From positions 3,455,305-3,519,304 of the forward strand of contig JAJFKW010000001.1 of assembly GCA_021773015.1 (NCBI GenBank): a stretch of 64,000 bases of DNA, written 5' to 3'. A program made the translations under genes and the position numbers. Within the stretch, counting starts at the first letter, position 1; every line of letters starts with the position of its first letter. Source of the stretch: Woeseia sp. GTDB lineage: Bacteria; Pseudomonadota; Gammaproteobacteria; Steroidobacterales; Woeseiaceae. The notes under the pieces are model-generated. The model was not told the origin of the DNA, did no database searches, and worked only from the letters and a program-made list of their open reading frames with translations. Shown here piece by piece: positions 17,812 to 27,252 of this stretch.

Positions 17812-18657
17812 ATGTTGAGTTCCGAAAAATGTTCAGGCCGTCGCTTCGTCAAAATGCACGGCCTAAGAAACCACTTCGCCATTGTCGATGCTCGGCAAGA
17901 ATCATTCGCGCCATCTCAGGCCGCCATCGCCAAAATTTGTGACGGCAGTGTCGGCGTCGGTGCCGATGAACTTATTGTCATTGAGCATAGTGCCGGCCCC
18001 GCAAATGTGTTTATGCGGATATACAATGTCGACGGCAAGGAAGTTGAAGCCTGTGGAAATGCAACCCGGTGTGTCGCCTGGCTATTAATGGAAGAGGCCG
18101 ACAGCGACGCCGAGGACATCGAGACTCTGGCAGGCATCTTGTCGTGCAAACGCGCGGGTGAAAAACGGGTTGCCGTTGATATGGGCAATGCCGAATTGCG
18201 CTGGCAAAAAATTCCCATCGCGAAAGCGCTGGATACGCTGAACCTTGGTACGATCCATGGAAAGTTGTCGAATCCGGTTGCTGTCAATATTGGAAACCCG
18301 CATGTGGTCTATTTCGTAGACGACTTGGATGCCGTCGATATAGAGCACGATGCGCAGCTCGTTCAAGCTGATCCGCTGTTTCCAAATGGTGTCAACGTCG
18401 GCGTTGCACAAATAATGGATGAAAACACAATGCGGCTAATTGTCTACGAGCGAGGTGCCGGCATGACAATGGCTTGTGGCAGCGGCGCGTGTGCCGCAGC
18501 CGTTGCGGCACGGCTACGTAGGTTGATTAGCAGAGAGCGCGTTGATATTTTACTGCCCGGTGGCGAGCTCAGTATTTTGCTTGACGATGCTCAAAGTATC
18601 ACCATGCTGGGCCCCGCCGAATATTGCTTTAATGGCTATTTACCATTGGAAATCTAA
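17812..18657 (+). CDS. dapF: diaminopimelate epimerase
   Basis: 281 residues. Interconverts LL- and meso-diaminopimelate for lysine and peptidoglycan synthesis without a cofactor. Both catalytic cysteines are present: C81 in EACGNATRC and C222 in MACGSGAC. Other family blocks include NPHVVYFVDD and the Glu of YERGAGMT. The usual N-terminal MHGLGNDF is here MHGLRNHF, so the conserved Gly and Asp are replaced although the substrate-binding Asn stays. It overlaps the stop of the convergent BamA-like gene by four bases. A TTG or ATG nearer the motif could also serve as start. Confidence 0.92.
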   Translation: MLSSEKCSGRRFVKMHGLRNHFAIVDARQESFAPSQAAIAKICDGSVGVGADELIVIEHSAGPANVFMRIYNVDGKEVEACGNATRCVAWLLMEEADSDAEDIETLAGILSCKRAGEKRVAVDMGNAELRWQKIPIAKALDTLNLGTIHGKLSNPVAVNIGNPHVVYFVDDLDAVDIEHDAQLVQADPLFPNGVNVGVAQIMDENTMRLIVYERGAGMTMACGSGACAAAVAARLRRLISRERVDILLPGGELSILLDDAQSITMLGPAEYCFNGYLPLEI

Positions 18658-20318
18658 AAGCTGCCTTTAGCATCGACCAGGATTTGTAACTTATCGATAT
18701 CGTCCTCGCCGTCAAGCGGGAATGCCAGATCAAGGTGTAGTACGCGGCCATTGCCAGAACGGGTATTTCCAAGCCGTAATCCGACCCCAACGTTCTTCAA
18801 TAAGCCAAGGTTGGGTGCGCCGACCGGGCTGTCGCCCCAAACTCTACCGGCATCGAAAAATATTGCAGCACCTACATGCGCGAGCCGAAACGGATACCAT
18901 TCCGTATACAGTCTATGTTCTACCGTGAGCAGCGCTTTGCTGTCCCCATTTTGATAGCGCAGCGGATAGCCGCGCAGACCACGCTCTCCGCCTAGGAGCA
19001 GGGGGTTGTCGATATCGAGGTTGCGACCGGCAGAGCCGGAGAGGCTTGCATAGAAAAGTTGGTTTTCACCGATGCGCCGATGAAAACGCAGGGCGCCGGA
19101 AATCAATCCGTTCTGTACGCCATTACTGTCGTGTCGGCCGTCGATTCGAGCACCAATGGTCAACGAAGTCCTCTTGGTCGTTACAGGCGAACTCGAAAAT
19201 CGAGCGTTGTAGTGCCAGGCGTTTGCGCTTGAGCCTGTTCCGCGATCGGAATAGCCGATACGAAAACTAAAAAACGTGCCAAGAAATCGGTCTTCCGTTC
19301 TATGAATCTGATCGAAGTTGGTGGCCGTTTCGAAACGATCTTGCACCAACTCATATTCAAAAAACGGGTAGGTAAACTCGCGGTCATCCGGTAACACTGT
19401 TACTGGCAGTGTCGGATCGAAATTAGGCGAAAATTCATCGCGGTCGTAACCGAGTCCGAGTGAATAGCGCCGTACCCAGCCATCGCGCAGTCCACGTGAT
19501 ACACCGAACTTCAATTGGTTGAAATCGAATCGGTGATTGAATTCGGCCACCACGTCGCCACGATCGTAAAGCTGGTCGATTTGCTCGCCCGCTGAATACA
19601 GTATGCCTCCGGCCTGCCTGCTATCCAGGGCATAGAAGGGTTTTGAGAAATCGAATGCCCGAAAAAACCCATCGCTATTATCCGAATAATTCAAGGCAAA
19701 GCGATAGCGATCCCGCAAAAAGTTATTATCAGTGTATTCGAGAAACAGGATATCCCGATCTACGGTCGACTTGAATTGGCCGCCAACCGTAATGCCGCGA
19801 CCGAAGAGATTTTGTTCCAAGAGTCCAAAACCGTATCGATTTTCGCCGCCGCCTCGTGACGCTGACAGCTCCGGCGTCAGCGTCCATACGTCGTGAGTCT
19901 CCACTTCCAGGTCGACGACACCATCTGCATATTTGATCGGCGTAATTTTGGCATCGAGGAGATAGTTGTTGCGGCGTAAGATCCGTTCACTTTCATCGGC
20001 AATACGTTTCGAGTACGTGTCGCCTTCGAGAAACAAGAGTTGCGATTCAATTTCATCTTTCCGCGTGACAGTGTGCAAGCGGTTAGCCCAACGGAAAAGC
20101 CACTTGTCCTCTAGTGGGTTGGTTAGGTCAAAAATATTGCGATTGACCACCCGAATTTCGCCAACGACGGCACCGGCCGACTCGATTTTTTCTGCGCTAG
20201 GGACTCGAGATTCTGCTTTCTTAACGGCTGGGGACTCTGCGGCCCAAAGGTCGCCACAGCCAACGAATGCGCTCAGGCAAACGCTTGTGAACAGGGCTTT
20301 ATAGACATAATCCAGCAT
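18654..20318 (-). CDS. BamA/TamA-family outer-membrane protein
   Basis: 554 residues. A signal peptide leads into one or two POTRA-like modules (about 30-160), with EIRVVNRNIFDLTNP, FLEGDTYSKRIADESERILRRNNYLLDAKI and DGVVDLEVETHDVWTLTPELS. A 16-strand Omp85 barrel follows (about 170-554), ending in ILVDAKGSF with the C-terminal Phe needed for outer-membrane insertion. The barrel keeps the family LLGGERGLRGYPLR motif (L6 loop, VRGY/F-like RGYP). It is shorter than BamA (about 800), so it is more likely a TamA-like or patatin-less accessory Omp85 protein. The ATG at 20318 was chosen over a TTG at 20324. It probably translocates or inserts proteins or lipids; the partner is unknown. Confidence 0.85.
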   Translation of the reverse strand: MLDYVYKALFTSVCLSAFVGCGDLWAAESPAVKKAESRVPSAEKIESAGAVVGEIRVVNRNIFDLTNPLEDKWLFRWANRLHTVTRKDEIESQLLFLEGDTYSKRIADESERILRRNNYLLDAKITPIKYADGVVDLEVETHDVWTLTPELSASRGGGENRYGFGLLEQNLFGRGITVGGQFKSTVDRDILFLEYTDNNFLRDRYRFALNYSDNSDGFFRAFDFSKPFYALDSRQAGGILYSAGEQIDQLYDRGDVVAEFNHRFDFNQLKFGVSRGLRDGWVRRYSLGLGYDRDEFSPNFDPTLPVTVLPDDREFTYPFFEYELVQDRFETATNFDQIHRTEDRFLGTFFSFRIGYSDRGTGSSANAWHYNARFSSSPVTTKRTSLTIGARIDGRHDSNGVQNGLISGALRFHRRIGENQLFYASLSGSAGRNLDIDNPLLLGGERGLRGYPLRYQNGDSKALLTVEHRLYTEWYPFRLAHVGAAIFFDAGRVWGDSPVGAPNLGLLKNVGVGLRLGNTRSGNGRVLHLDLAFPLDGEDDIDKLQILVDAKGSF

Positions 20319-20487
20319 GCGCAAATGCTACAGGTAGAATCCCCAAGCTAACAATGACTAGTTCGCAAAATGGGTCGAAACGCCGGGTTTGGTTATGGCT
20401 GTCGCGCGTTACCGCCAGGTAAGTGAATTGATACGCGCGCGGCAGCGCGACATACTGTGTCGGCATTTGGATACAGATTGTGGCGGC

Positions 20488-21554
20488 ATGCAAGTTTGCG
20501 AAAAAACTTTCGGCAGTCTGTCTGACGGCGCACCGATCCGGCCATGGTCCTTGGAAAGCTCGGCGGGAGCCAGTATATCGCTGTCTGAATTGGGAGCGAC
20601 CCTTGTGTAGGCCGTTTTTCCGGACCGGCAAGGAGATTTCGACGACGTTGTTCTCGGCTACGATAATCCATTGGCTTATCTGCAGGGCGACGCATACGTG
20701 GGTGCGGTTGTAGGCCGTTACGCTAATCGTATTCTCGATGGTAAGTTTGTTTTGGACGGTAAAGACGTCGTCATCACAACATTGCGTAGCCGACATGCTC
20801 TTCATGGTGGTAGCGATGGTTTTGATAAGCGCATCTGGCGTGCCGCGGTGGTTAGCGGAAAAATCATGCGGCGGTCGACTTTACGCTGGAGAGCCCGTTC
20901 TTGGATCAAGGTTTTCCCGGCACGAAAAAGGTTTCGGTGCGTTATGCGCTAGATCAGCAGAATCGTGTGACAGTTACGTATCACGCAGAATCCGATGCAA
21001 CGACTGTCATCAATCTGTCACAGCACAGTTACTTTAATTTGGGCGGCCACGCCGCTGGCCACATTTGCGGGCATCGTCGGAAGATCATGGCAGACAGCTA
21101 TACAAAAATTGACCACACGATGATTCCGACCGGTAAATTTGCGAGTGTGGTCGGAACGCCGCTGGATTCTCGCGACTTCAAATCGATTTGAGCCGATATT
21201 GACGATCAGCTTCAGGAGATGAGTTTTGCGGATGGCTTTGATCACAATTGGATTTTGCGCGATGGTCACCACAGCGAAACCACTCTGGCTGCGATAGCGA
21301 CATCGCCGCTATCCGGTCGAACACTGAGTATCTACACGGACCAGCCTGGACTTCAATTTTACTCTGGCAATTTTTTGCGACCATCGGGCGCTGACAAGTC
21401 TGGTGCAAGCTACGCCAAGCACAGCGCTTTTTGCCTGGAAACCCAACACTTTCCAGATAGCCCAAATCACCCGCATTTTCCATCCACCATTCTGCGCCCC
21501 GGTGAGCGATTCGAATCGCAATCAGTTTTCGAATTTGGATCGCAGCCGAGCTAA
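20488..21554 (+). pseudogene. galM: aldose 1-epimerase (galM) pseudogene
   Basis: The plus strand encodes nearly a whole aldose 1-epimerase but cannot make it. From ATG 20488 the reading KTFGSLSDGAPI..LSELGATLV meets TAG at 20608-20610. The same frame resumes with AVFPDRQGDFDDVVLGYDN, VGRYANRILDGKFVLDG and ALHGGSDGFDK. A single-base loss in the A-run at 20859-20863 shifts the frame. The next frame gives VDFTLESPFLDQGFPGTKK and HSYFNLGGHAAG, then TGA at 21189-21191 where relatives usually have Gly. It continues with FADGFDHNWILRDG, LQFYSGNF, the catalytic Glu in FCLETQHFPDSPNHP, and TAA at 21552. Two stops plus one frameshift indicate recent decay, since the catalytic residues remain. Confidence 0.93.
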
Positions 21555-21574
21555 CGATAAGTGCCGTATCGAGC

Positions 21575-22978
21575 CTAGATAAAATAGGCAAGAAAAAAAG
21601 CGGCCATGGCGATTGCCCCCGCCAGCAGTGCATACGGTAGCTGCGTTCTGACATGATCGATGTGATCGGTGCCCGCTGCCATCGAGGCAACCACCGTGGT
21701 GTCGCTGATTGGCGAGGCGTGATCGCCAAATATTGCGCCGGATATTGCGGCGCCCAGCAAGAGCGGTACCGGCAGCCCGAGAGTCGTGGCTATGGGCACG
21801 GCGATAGGAATCATGATTGCAAACGTACCCCAACTCGAGCCTACCGAGAATGCAATAAAGCCCGAAACGAGAAAAACCAGCGGCGCCAATAATGCGGCGG
21901 GCACGGTTTCGCTCACAGTGCGTGCAACGTAAACGCCAGTTCCCAGTAATTTAGCGACATCGCCCAAAGCCAATGCGAGCAGCAAGATGATTGCAATCGG
22001 TAGCAACGCTCCAGCGCCTTGCATGAACACCTTAATCAGTTCTGAAAAACTGCTTTGTCGTGTAGCCAAAATCATTATCCACAGGATCATTTGCGCGCTA
22101 CAGATCGCCCACAATATTGCGGTTGATCCGGATCCGCTCGCTATCCGGCCGTCACCTGTAGCGTAAAGTCCGATTGGCATGGCAACGATCATTGCAATGA
22201 TCGGAATTGCCATGAATGCGGCGGACTTTGCGGACACGTCAGCGCCTAATTTTTTGCCTTCGTCGAATGAGACGATTGCATTTGGGGAAAGCAGCTCACC
22301 CGATTGGGTACGCGCTTCCGCCAATTTCATAGGTCCCATATTCCAATTTCGCCAAATTACGACTGCAACTAAGAAGATCGCAGCGATTGCATAGAAATTG
22401 TATGCAATCGAGGCGACGAATACTTCTAACGGATTGTCGACACCGGCGGATGCGATGAGCCCGATGATGACGGCGCCCCACGCGTTTAAAGGAATCATGA
22501 CGCAAATAGGCGCTGATGTAGAGTCGATGATGTATGCAAGTTTTTCACGAGATACCCGGTAGCGGTCAAACAAGGGTCGACTTACCGATCCGGCGACCAG
22601 CAACGTAATGTTGCTTTCCACAAAAATTATGACACCGCTAGTCCACGCCAAGAATTGTGCACGTTTTGCATTGTGAACCCAGCGGCGAGATTCGAGGAAC
22701 TCGACGAAACCACGTATTCCACCGGAGTGCTCGATGGTGGCGATCAAGGCGCCAATCAATAGAGTGAAGATTAGAACCCGGGCATCCCCGGCATCGGCGA
22801 AAACGGCGACAATGCCGTCGAGCGCAGCGGCGCTGCCGGCAAGAGGGTCGAAACCATGCAGTATGGTAAATCCCAGCCAGATGCCTGCGGCGAGAGAAGG
22901 GACGACCTGCCGTGTTCCAATCGCCAGCACAATGGCAAGAACTGGTGGTAACAAGGAATACCAAATCGGGTCCGTCAT
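21575..22978 (-). CDS. nhaC: NhaC-family Na+/H+ antiporter
   Basis: 467-residue inner-membrane protein with about 11-12 helices. Blocks typical of NhaC-type antiporters are FVESNITLLVAGSVSRPLFDRYRVSREKLAYIIDSTSAP, SVGSSWGTFAIMIPIA and GDHASPISDTTVVASMAAG. The family swaps sodium for protons or, in some members, carries organic anions such as lactate/malate. It starts with a good ATG. It converges on the galM remnant with a 20-base gap and no clear terminator. Its sodium role would fit a marine host, where the sodium:solute symporter at 39.9 kb could use the same gradient. Confidence 0.9.
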   Translation of the reverse strand: MTDPIWYSLLPPVLAIVLAIGTRQVVPSLAAGIWLGFTILHGFDPLAGSAAALDGIVAVFADAGDARVLIFTLLIGALIATIEHSGGIRGFVEFLESRRWVHNAKRAQFLAWTSGVIIFVESNITLLVAGSVSRPLFDRYRVSREKLAYIIDSTSAPICVMIPLNAWGAVIIGLIASAGVDNPLEVFVASIAYNFYAIAAIFLVAVVIWRNWNMGPMKLAEARTQSGELLSPNAIVSFDEGKKLGADVSAKSAAFMAIPIIAMIVAMPIGLYATGDGRIASGSGSTAILWAICSAQMILWIMILATRQSSFSELIKVFMQGAGALLPIAIILLLALALGDVAKLLGTGVYVARTVSETVPAALLAPLVFLVSGFIAFSVGSSWGTFAIMIPIAVPIATTLGLPVPLLLGAAISGAIFGDHASPISDTTVVASMAAGTDHIDHVRTQLPYALLAGAIAMAAFFLAYFI

Positions 22979-23103
22979 TCGATCACGCTCGCAAATCTGT
23001 CGTGTGGGGCGCCACCTTAAAGCCGATCAAGGGTCAGCGCAATTTGGAATTGAACTTGCAACATACTGCATGCTGAGAAAATGTTGGCATAATCGAGGTG
23101 ATA

Positions 23104-24033
23104 ATGACGAGTCGAATCATGAAAAATCGATCGCTGCTTTTGTTGGACGGCGGCTTGGCGACACAAATCGAGGCGCAAGGCGTCAAATTACACGAGAGTC
23201 TGTGGTCTGCCGGGTTGCTTTTGGATAATCCAAGCGAAATCGTCGCAGCACATCGGGCGTATTTGGATGCGGGCGCCGAATGTATTATTGCGGCAAGCTA
23301 TCAAGCCAGTCGTAGAGGATTTGCGTTGCTTGGCTTGGGCGTCACAGAGGCGGACGAACTCATTGTTAGTGCGGTGGCGCTGGCGGCACGGGCGAGAGAC
23401 GAATTCTTGCATGACAATCCCAACACCAAAACCAGACCGTTGATCGCAGCCAGCATTGGGCCGCTGGGTGCGGCGAATCATGATGGCTCCGAGTATACGG
23501 GCAAATACGACGCTGATGAATTGGCACTACGTGAGTTCCATCAACAGCGGACCGAACTGCTTGACGATGCTGGTGCAGACATCCTCGCTTGTGAAACGAT
23601 TCCGAATGCGATTGAAGCAACGGTTCTTGCGTCGTTATTGCAGAAAACAAAAACGCCCGCGTGGGTGAGTTTTTCCTGTCGAGATGGAACGGCAATTAAT
23701 GACGGCAGTCCCGTCAGAGATGTTGCGGCGATTTTTGCAGCGCATCCCACGGTGTTCGCAGTCGGCATAAATTGCACGGCGCCGGAATATGTGTTGTCGC
23801 TCATTGCGGAATTACAGCAGGCTGTTCCTGACAAAGCCGTTGTGGTCTATCCGAATTCGGGCGAGTGCTATCACTCGGTTGACAACAGTTGGAGCGGAGA
23901 AAATTCCGCTGTAATCGCTGCAGACGCGGCGCTAACTTGGCACGCTGCAGGAGCTACAATCATCGGCGGTTGCTGTAGAATGGGGCCTCAGCATACGCGT
24001 GCAATGCACGAAAAAACAAGAAGAATAATGTGA
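23104..24033 (+). CDS. homocysteine S-methyltransferase family protein
   Basis: 309-residue zinc-dependent TIM-barrel methyltransferase of the BHMT/MmuM family. It transfers a methyl group to homocysteine, making methionine, from S-methylmethionine, a betaine or a related donor. The N-terminus LLLLDGGLATQIEAQG matches the family. The zinc cysteines are in GINCTAPEYV and the paired GGCCRMGPQH. The ATG at 23104 is preferred because GAGG lies six bases upstream; a GTG at 23098 is also in frame. Its last codons overlap the start of the following MFS gene, so they are translationally coupled. The pairing suggests the carrier imports the methyl donor. The donor is not known. Confidence 0.9.
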   Translation: MTSRIMKNRSLLLLDGGLATQIEAQGVKLHESLWSAGLLLDNPSEIVAAHRAYLDAGAECIIAASYQASRRGFALLGLGVTEADELIVSAVALAARARDEFLHDNPNTKTRPLIAASIGPLGAANHDGSEYTGKYDADELALREFHQQRTELLDDAGADILACETIPNAIEATVLASLLQKTKTPAWVSFSCRDGTAINDGSPVRDVAAIFAAHPTVFAVGINCTAPEYVLSLIAELQQAVPDKAVVVYPNSGECYHSVDNSWSGENSAVIAADAALTWHAAGATIIGGCCRMGPQHTRAMHEKTRRIM

Positions 24034-25328
24034 AGTACAACATTCGCTGGGTCATTCTATCGCTGATAATCGTTGCCAGTTTCGTGGCATATGTTTTACG
24101 TACCAACATGAGTATTGTCGCGGCCACGATGGCCGAAGATCTTCAACTCACAGAAACGCACCTTGGTTGGATAGCTGCCGCGTTTGCATTCGGTTACGCA
24201 CTATTTCAGTTTCCCGGCGGACTCCTTGGCAGTAAATACGGTCCGCGGTTAGTAATCGCAATCATGGCGCTAATCTGGGGCGTACTGACCGTGGCGACAG
24301 CATTGGTACCGGACACCGACACATTGTCAATTGGTTGGACTATTGGCAGCCTTTTGGTTGTCCGATTTCTTGTCGGTATGACACATGCACCCTTCTTTCC
24401 CTGTGTTTCGGGCGCGGCGATCGCGAATTGGTTTCCTCAGGGCGGGTGGGGTGTTCCAAACGGCTTATCCAGCACCGGTCTTACCCTCGGTGCCGCGGCA
24501 ACAGCGCCGATTATTGTGCTGTTAATGGAAAGCTTCGGTTGGCGTGGTGCAATTCTTGCGACCGCACCAACCGCGTTCGTCGTTGCTGTTGTTTGGTGGT
24601 GGTACATGCGCGATCACCCGCGCGAGCACAAAAGTATTACAGAAAAAGAGCTGGCGATTATTAATCGGAATCGTTCGACAGGTAACGCGCAAGATGGTGA
24701 AGAGAAGGGTGCGGCATTACTCGTAGTTCGAAATAAGAACATACTTTTGTTGATGATCAGCTACTTTTGTATGAACTACATTTTCTACCTGTTTTTCAGC
24801 TGGTTCTTTTACTATCTGACAGAGATTAAAGGCATAGGCGCCACGGAAGCGAGCTTTCTCAATGCTGCATTGTGGGTTTTGGGAGCTGTTGGTGCCACTG
24901 TCGGCGGCATAGCCTGCGATCAGGCGATCAAACGATTCGGTTTTCGTCGCGGACCAGCGGCGATATGCGTGACAGGTTTAGCATTGTGCGGCGTTTGTCT
25001 GTTTGCTGGGGCTATGGCCACTGACGCCTACGTTGCGGTCGCATTGTTCTGCCTGAGTTTCGCCGCTACGCAAATAACTGAGGCATCTTTTTGGTCCACA
25101 TCGATTTCCGTTGCCGGTAAGCATGCGGCGGCGGCAGGCGGAGTAATGAACACCGGCGGGAATGTCGCTGGTATTGTTGGCGGGTTTCTTGTTCCGCTGG
25201 CTTCGCATCATTTCGGTTGGACTGCTGCGATTGCCAGTGGAGCATTGTTCGCGATCGTTGGCGCTATTCTTTGGCTATTCATACGAGGGGACGAACCGAT
25301 GAGCGGGCTCGCCGATGCTATAGGTTAA
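24030..25328 (+). CDS. MFS transporter (anion:cation symporter-like) coupled to homocysteine methyltransferase
   Basis: 432 residues with 12 predicted membrane helices. The opening VLRTNMSIVAATMAEDLQLTETHLGWIAAAFAFGYALFQFPGG resembles the ACS branch of the major facilitator superfamily, which imports organic acids and their derivatives. The segment GLSSTGLTLGAAATAPI and the loop WRGAILATAPTAF support this. The GTG start at 24030 lies inside the stop of the methyltransferase gene (ATGTGA), so the two proteins are made together. Import of a methylated precursor for that enzyme is the simplest reading, though many ACS carriers take sugar acids. Confidence 0.88.
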   Translation: MKYNIRWVILSLIIVASFVAYVLRTNMSIVAATMAEDLQLTETHLGWIAAAFAFGYALFQFPGGLLGSKYGPRLVIAIMALIWGVLTVATALVPDTDTLSIGWTIGSLLVVRFLVGMTHAPFFPCVSGAAIANWFPQGGWGVPNGLSSTGLTLGAAATAPIIVLLMESFGWRGAILATAPTAFVVAVVWWWYMRDHPREHKSITEKELAIINRNRSTGNAQDGEEKGAALLVVRNKNILLLMISYFCMNYIFYLFFSWFFYYLTEIKGIGATEASFLNAALWVLGAVGATVGGIACDQAIKRFGFRRGPAAICVTGLALCGVCLFAGAMATDAYVAVALFCLSFAATQITEASFWSTSISVAGKHAAAAGGVMNTGGNVAGIVGGFLVPLASHHFGWTAAIASGALFAIVGAILWLFIRGDEPMSGLADAIG

Positions 25329-25347
25329 CGGTAATAACTAATTCGAA

Positions 25348-26544
25348 CTATGCTGCGGCAACAACCTGCGGGCTAACGCGCCTTAAATACGAATACATAA
25401 ATACGTAGATCAGCATGCCGGAAAATGCTGCGATCGCGCACACAACGAATACTGTTTTATAGCCCATGCCAGCGCCAAGAATAGATCCGGCAATGTTGGG
25501 TCCGACGATCTGCCCCAGCCCTTGTGCGCCGGGCATCAAAGCAGCGTAAGACCCTTTCGGATCGACGACAGCCACCGTCGACATTTGATATACGTCGATG
25601 AAGATCCACAGAAAATTGAACATGAAAACGCTAACAATAATATTGTAGTTCGATATTCCGGAGGCCAACATACCGACAATAATTGTCATTGCAATAAGTG
25701 CGGTCGCGAGCGGCCTAGCCAACCCAAATCGATTGCTTACTACCGTTGCAAAAGCGCAGCCGACAATACTCAAAAATGATGCCCAAACTAAAACATCGCC
25801 GATCCATTTTTCGGGGACGCCCGCGTCAAGGCTCGCTAGTTCAATGTACGTCCAGTAGGCCCCAATATTAATATACGTTACGAATATGGCACCGAGGCAA
25901 AGCCACGGTATATAGCTTGGAACGCTGGGCTGCAACACATCCGCAGGCGCATCAAGACTGTTTTGTTTAGTATGGGCATAAGACGGAGCCCACGCGACAA
26001 ACAGTAAACTGAACGCAAAGCAGCCGATAAAAAACCAGTAAATACCATTCATCGTGAATTGCGGCAATAAATGCATTTCAAGTGCCTGTGAAAACGCGAA
26101 TGCGAATAACATCCAATTAAATGCCCGTGTTGGCTTAATCGTGGCTCCAAGCGCGGCAACGGCAACGGCCGTATAAATTCCGCTTCCAACGCCGGACATT
26201 GTGCGCAACCAAAATACCGTTTCGTAATCCTGAAAAAGCGTGCACAAGTAGTTGGCTAGGATTGCGATGCTCGCACTTAGTAATATCAAAAATTTTCGAT
26301 TGCTGCGCGAAATGATGACAGCGGTAATAATCGCACCAAGAGACAATCCGCCAAGATCCGCGCCTGCGACGCGGCCGACCTGCTCCTCGGTAAAGCCCAA
26401 GAGGTTGACCCACGCGGTACTGATGACTGGAATTCCGACCAGCACGCCGTAACCGACAAGCGTCATGTACAAAGACAATGTCATGGAGCGCCACCCATCG
26501 AATTCCGAACGTTGCCTGGCGGGTTGTGACGCGGCGTCTGTCAT
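25348..26544 (-). CDS. MFS transporter
   Basis: 398 residues from the ATG at 26544, preceded by AGAG; a TTG at 26577 would add 11 residues. About 12 membrane helices are predicted, with a central break around 190-220. The first helix pair reads YGVLVGIPVISTAWVNLLGFTEEQVGRVAGADLGGLSLGAI. The same layout (sensor-like AD/VD-x-x-G-x-x-L/LA after helix 1) appears in the MFS protein at 33593, so the two look like distant paralogues of one subfamily. It is convergent with the preceding MFS gene, 19 bases apart, and divergent from the GFA-family gene. Substrate unknown. Confidence 0.87.
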   Translation of the reverse strand: MTDAASQPARQRSEFDGWRSMTLSLYMTLVGYGVLVGIPVISTAWVNLLGFTEEQVGRVAGADLGGLSLGAIITAVIISRSNRKFLILLSASIAILANYLCTLFQDYETVFWLRTMSGVGSGIYTAVAVAALGATIKPTRAFNWMLFAFAFSQALEMHLLPQFTMNGIYWFFIGCFAFSLLFVAWAPSYAHTKQNSLDAPADVLQPSVPSYIPWLCLGAIFVTYINIGAYWTYIELASLDAGVPEKWIGDVLVWASFLSIVGCAFATVVSNRFGLARPLATALIAMTIIVGMLASGISNYNIIVSVFMFNFLWIFIDVYQMSTVAVVDPKGSYAALMPGAQGLGQIVGPNIAGSILGAGMGYKTVFVVCAIAAFSGMLIYVFMYSYLRRVSPQVVAAA

Positions 26545-26584
26545 AAAATATCTCTTATTATTATTGCTGCACGCCAATTAACAC

Positions 26585-26590
26585 TATAAT
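26585..26590 (+). promoter_or_regulatory. -10 element for the GFA-family gene
   Basis: A perfect TATAAT lies 34 bases before the ATG of the GFA gene. TTGCTG at 26564-26569 is the nearest -35-like hexamer, but the 15-base spacer is short. The AT-rich stretch here also separates the two divergent genes. Confidence 0.45.
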
Positions 26591-26624
26591 CCGTACAAAC
26601 GCGAGTGACTTTTGAGGATGTGAA

Positions 26625-27047
26625 ATGACGATTATCGAAGAAGCTTCAGGTCGCTGCTTATGCGGCGGCGTAACCTTTGTTGCCCAAGGTGTTCAGCCCA
26701 AGCATCATGCCTGTCATTGCGATATGTGCCGCCGTTGGTCTGGATCGCCGTTTTTCGGCATTGAGGTTAGTAGTGTAGAGTTTTCGGGGGCGGAGAACAT
26801 TGTCCGATATACGTCGTCAGAATGGGCCGAAAGAGGTTCATGCGGCGTCTGTGGTTCCGGCTTGTTCTATTTCTTGAAGCCGGCCGACAGCTATTCGATC
26901 AGCGCAGGAGTCTTCGACGACCAGAGTGGTTTTCAGCTCGACAATGAAATATTTATTGATCACAAACCGCCGGGCTATGCGTTCGCCGGGAACTTGCCAG
27001 CAATGACCGAGGCGGAAGTATTTGCCAAGTATGCTCCTTCAGAATAA
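26625..27047 (+). CDS. GFA (CENP-V/Mss4-like) family protein
   Basis: 140-residue zinc protein of the glutathione-dependent formaldehyde-activating (GFA) fold. Cysteines follow the family plan: CLCGG near the start, HACHCDMCRRWSG at about 28-40, and CGVCGSGLFYF at about 84-94. They bind one structural and one possible catalytic zinc. Despite the family name, most such proteins have no proven formaldehyde role. A good ribosome site (GAGGA) precedes the ATG. It stands alone between the divergent MFS gene and the MalT-like regulator. With methyl-group metabolism in the window, an aldehyde-detoxifying role is possible but unproven. Confidence 0.88.
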   Translation: MTIIEEASGRCLCGGVTFVAQGVQPKHHACHCDMCRRWSGSPFFGIEVSSVEFSGAENIVRYTSSEWAERGSCGVCGSGLFYFLKPADSYSISAGVFDDQSGFQLDNEIFIDHKPPGYAFAGNLPAMTEAEVFAKYAPSE

Positions 27048-27252
27048 CGAGTGATGTTTGACAATCGCCCGGCTGACAAGAGGGTGAGCGCGGCAAGAAA
27101 TTTAGAGTGTGATTCGAAACAGCCGAATACCGCTTGTTGATTTTTAGATAGATACATGGCCGATTTCGAGTGCGTTCGATGCGGTCGTGAACGTCGCTTA
27201 CGTCCCTGCGCTATTCCAGTTGCTTCGCGGACGACGTATATTCGCGAGGATG

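Noticed and set aside
20488-21554. Programmed frameshift or stop read-through in galM
   Set aside because: Three independent lesions at unrelated positions, including a stop in place of a conserved glycine, fit decay rather than recoding.
20299-21729. Long antisense reading frames across the galM remnant (for example 21178-21729 and 20299-20805, minus)
   Set aside because: They have no recognisable motifs, while the plus strand carries clear galM homology.
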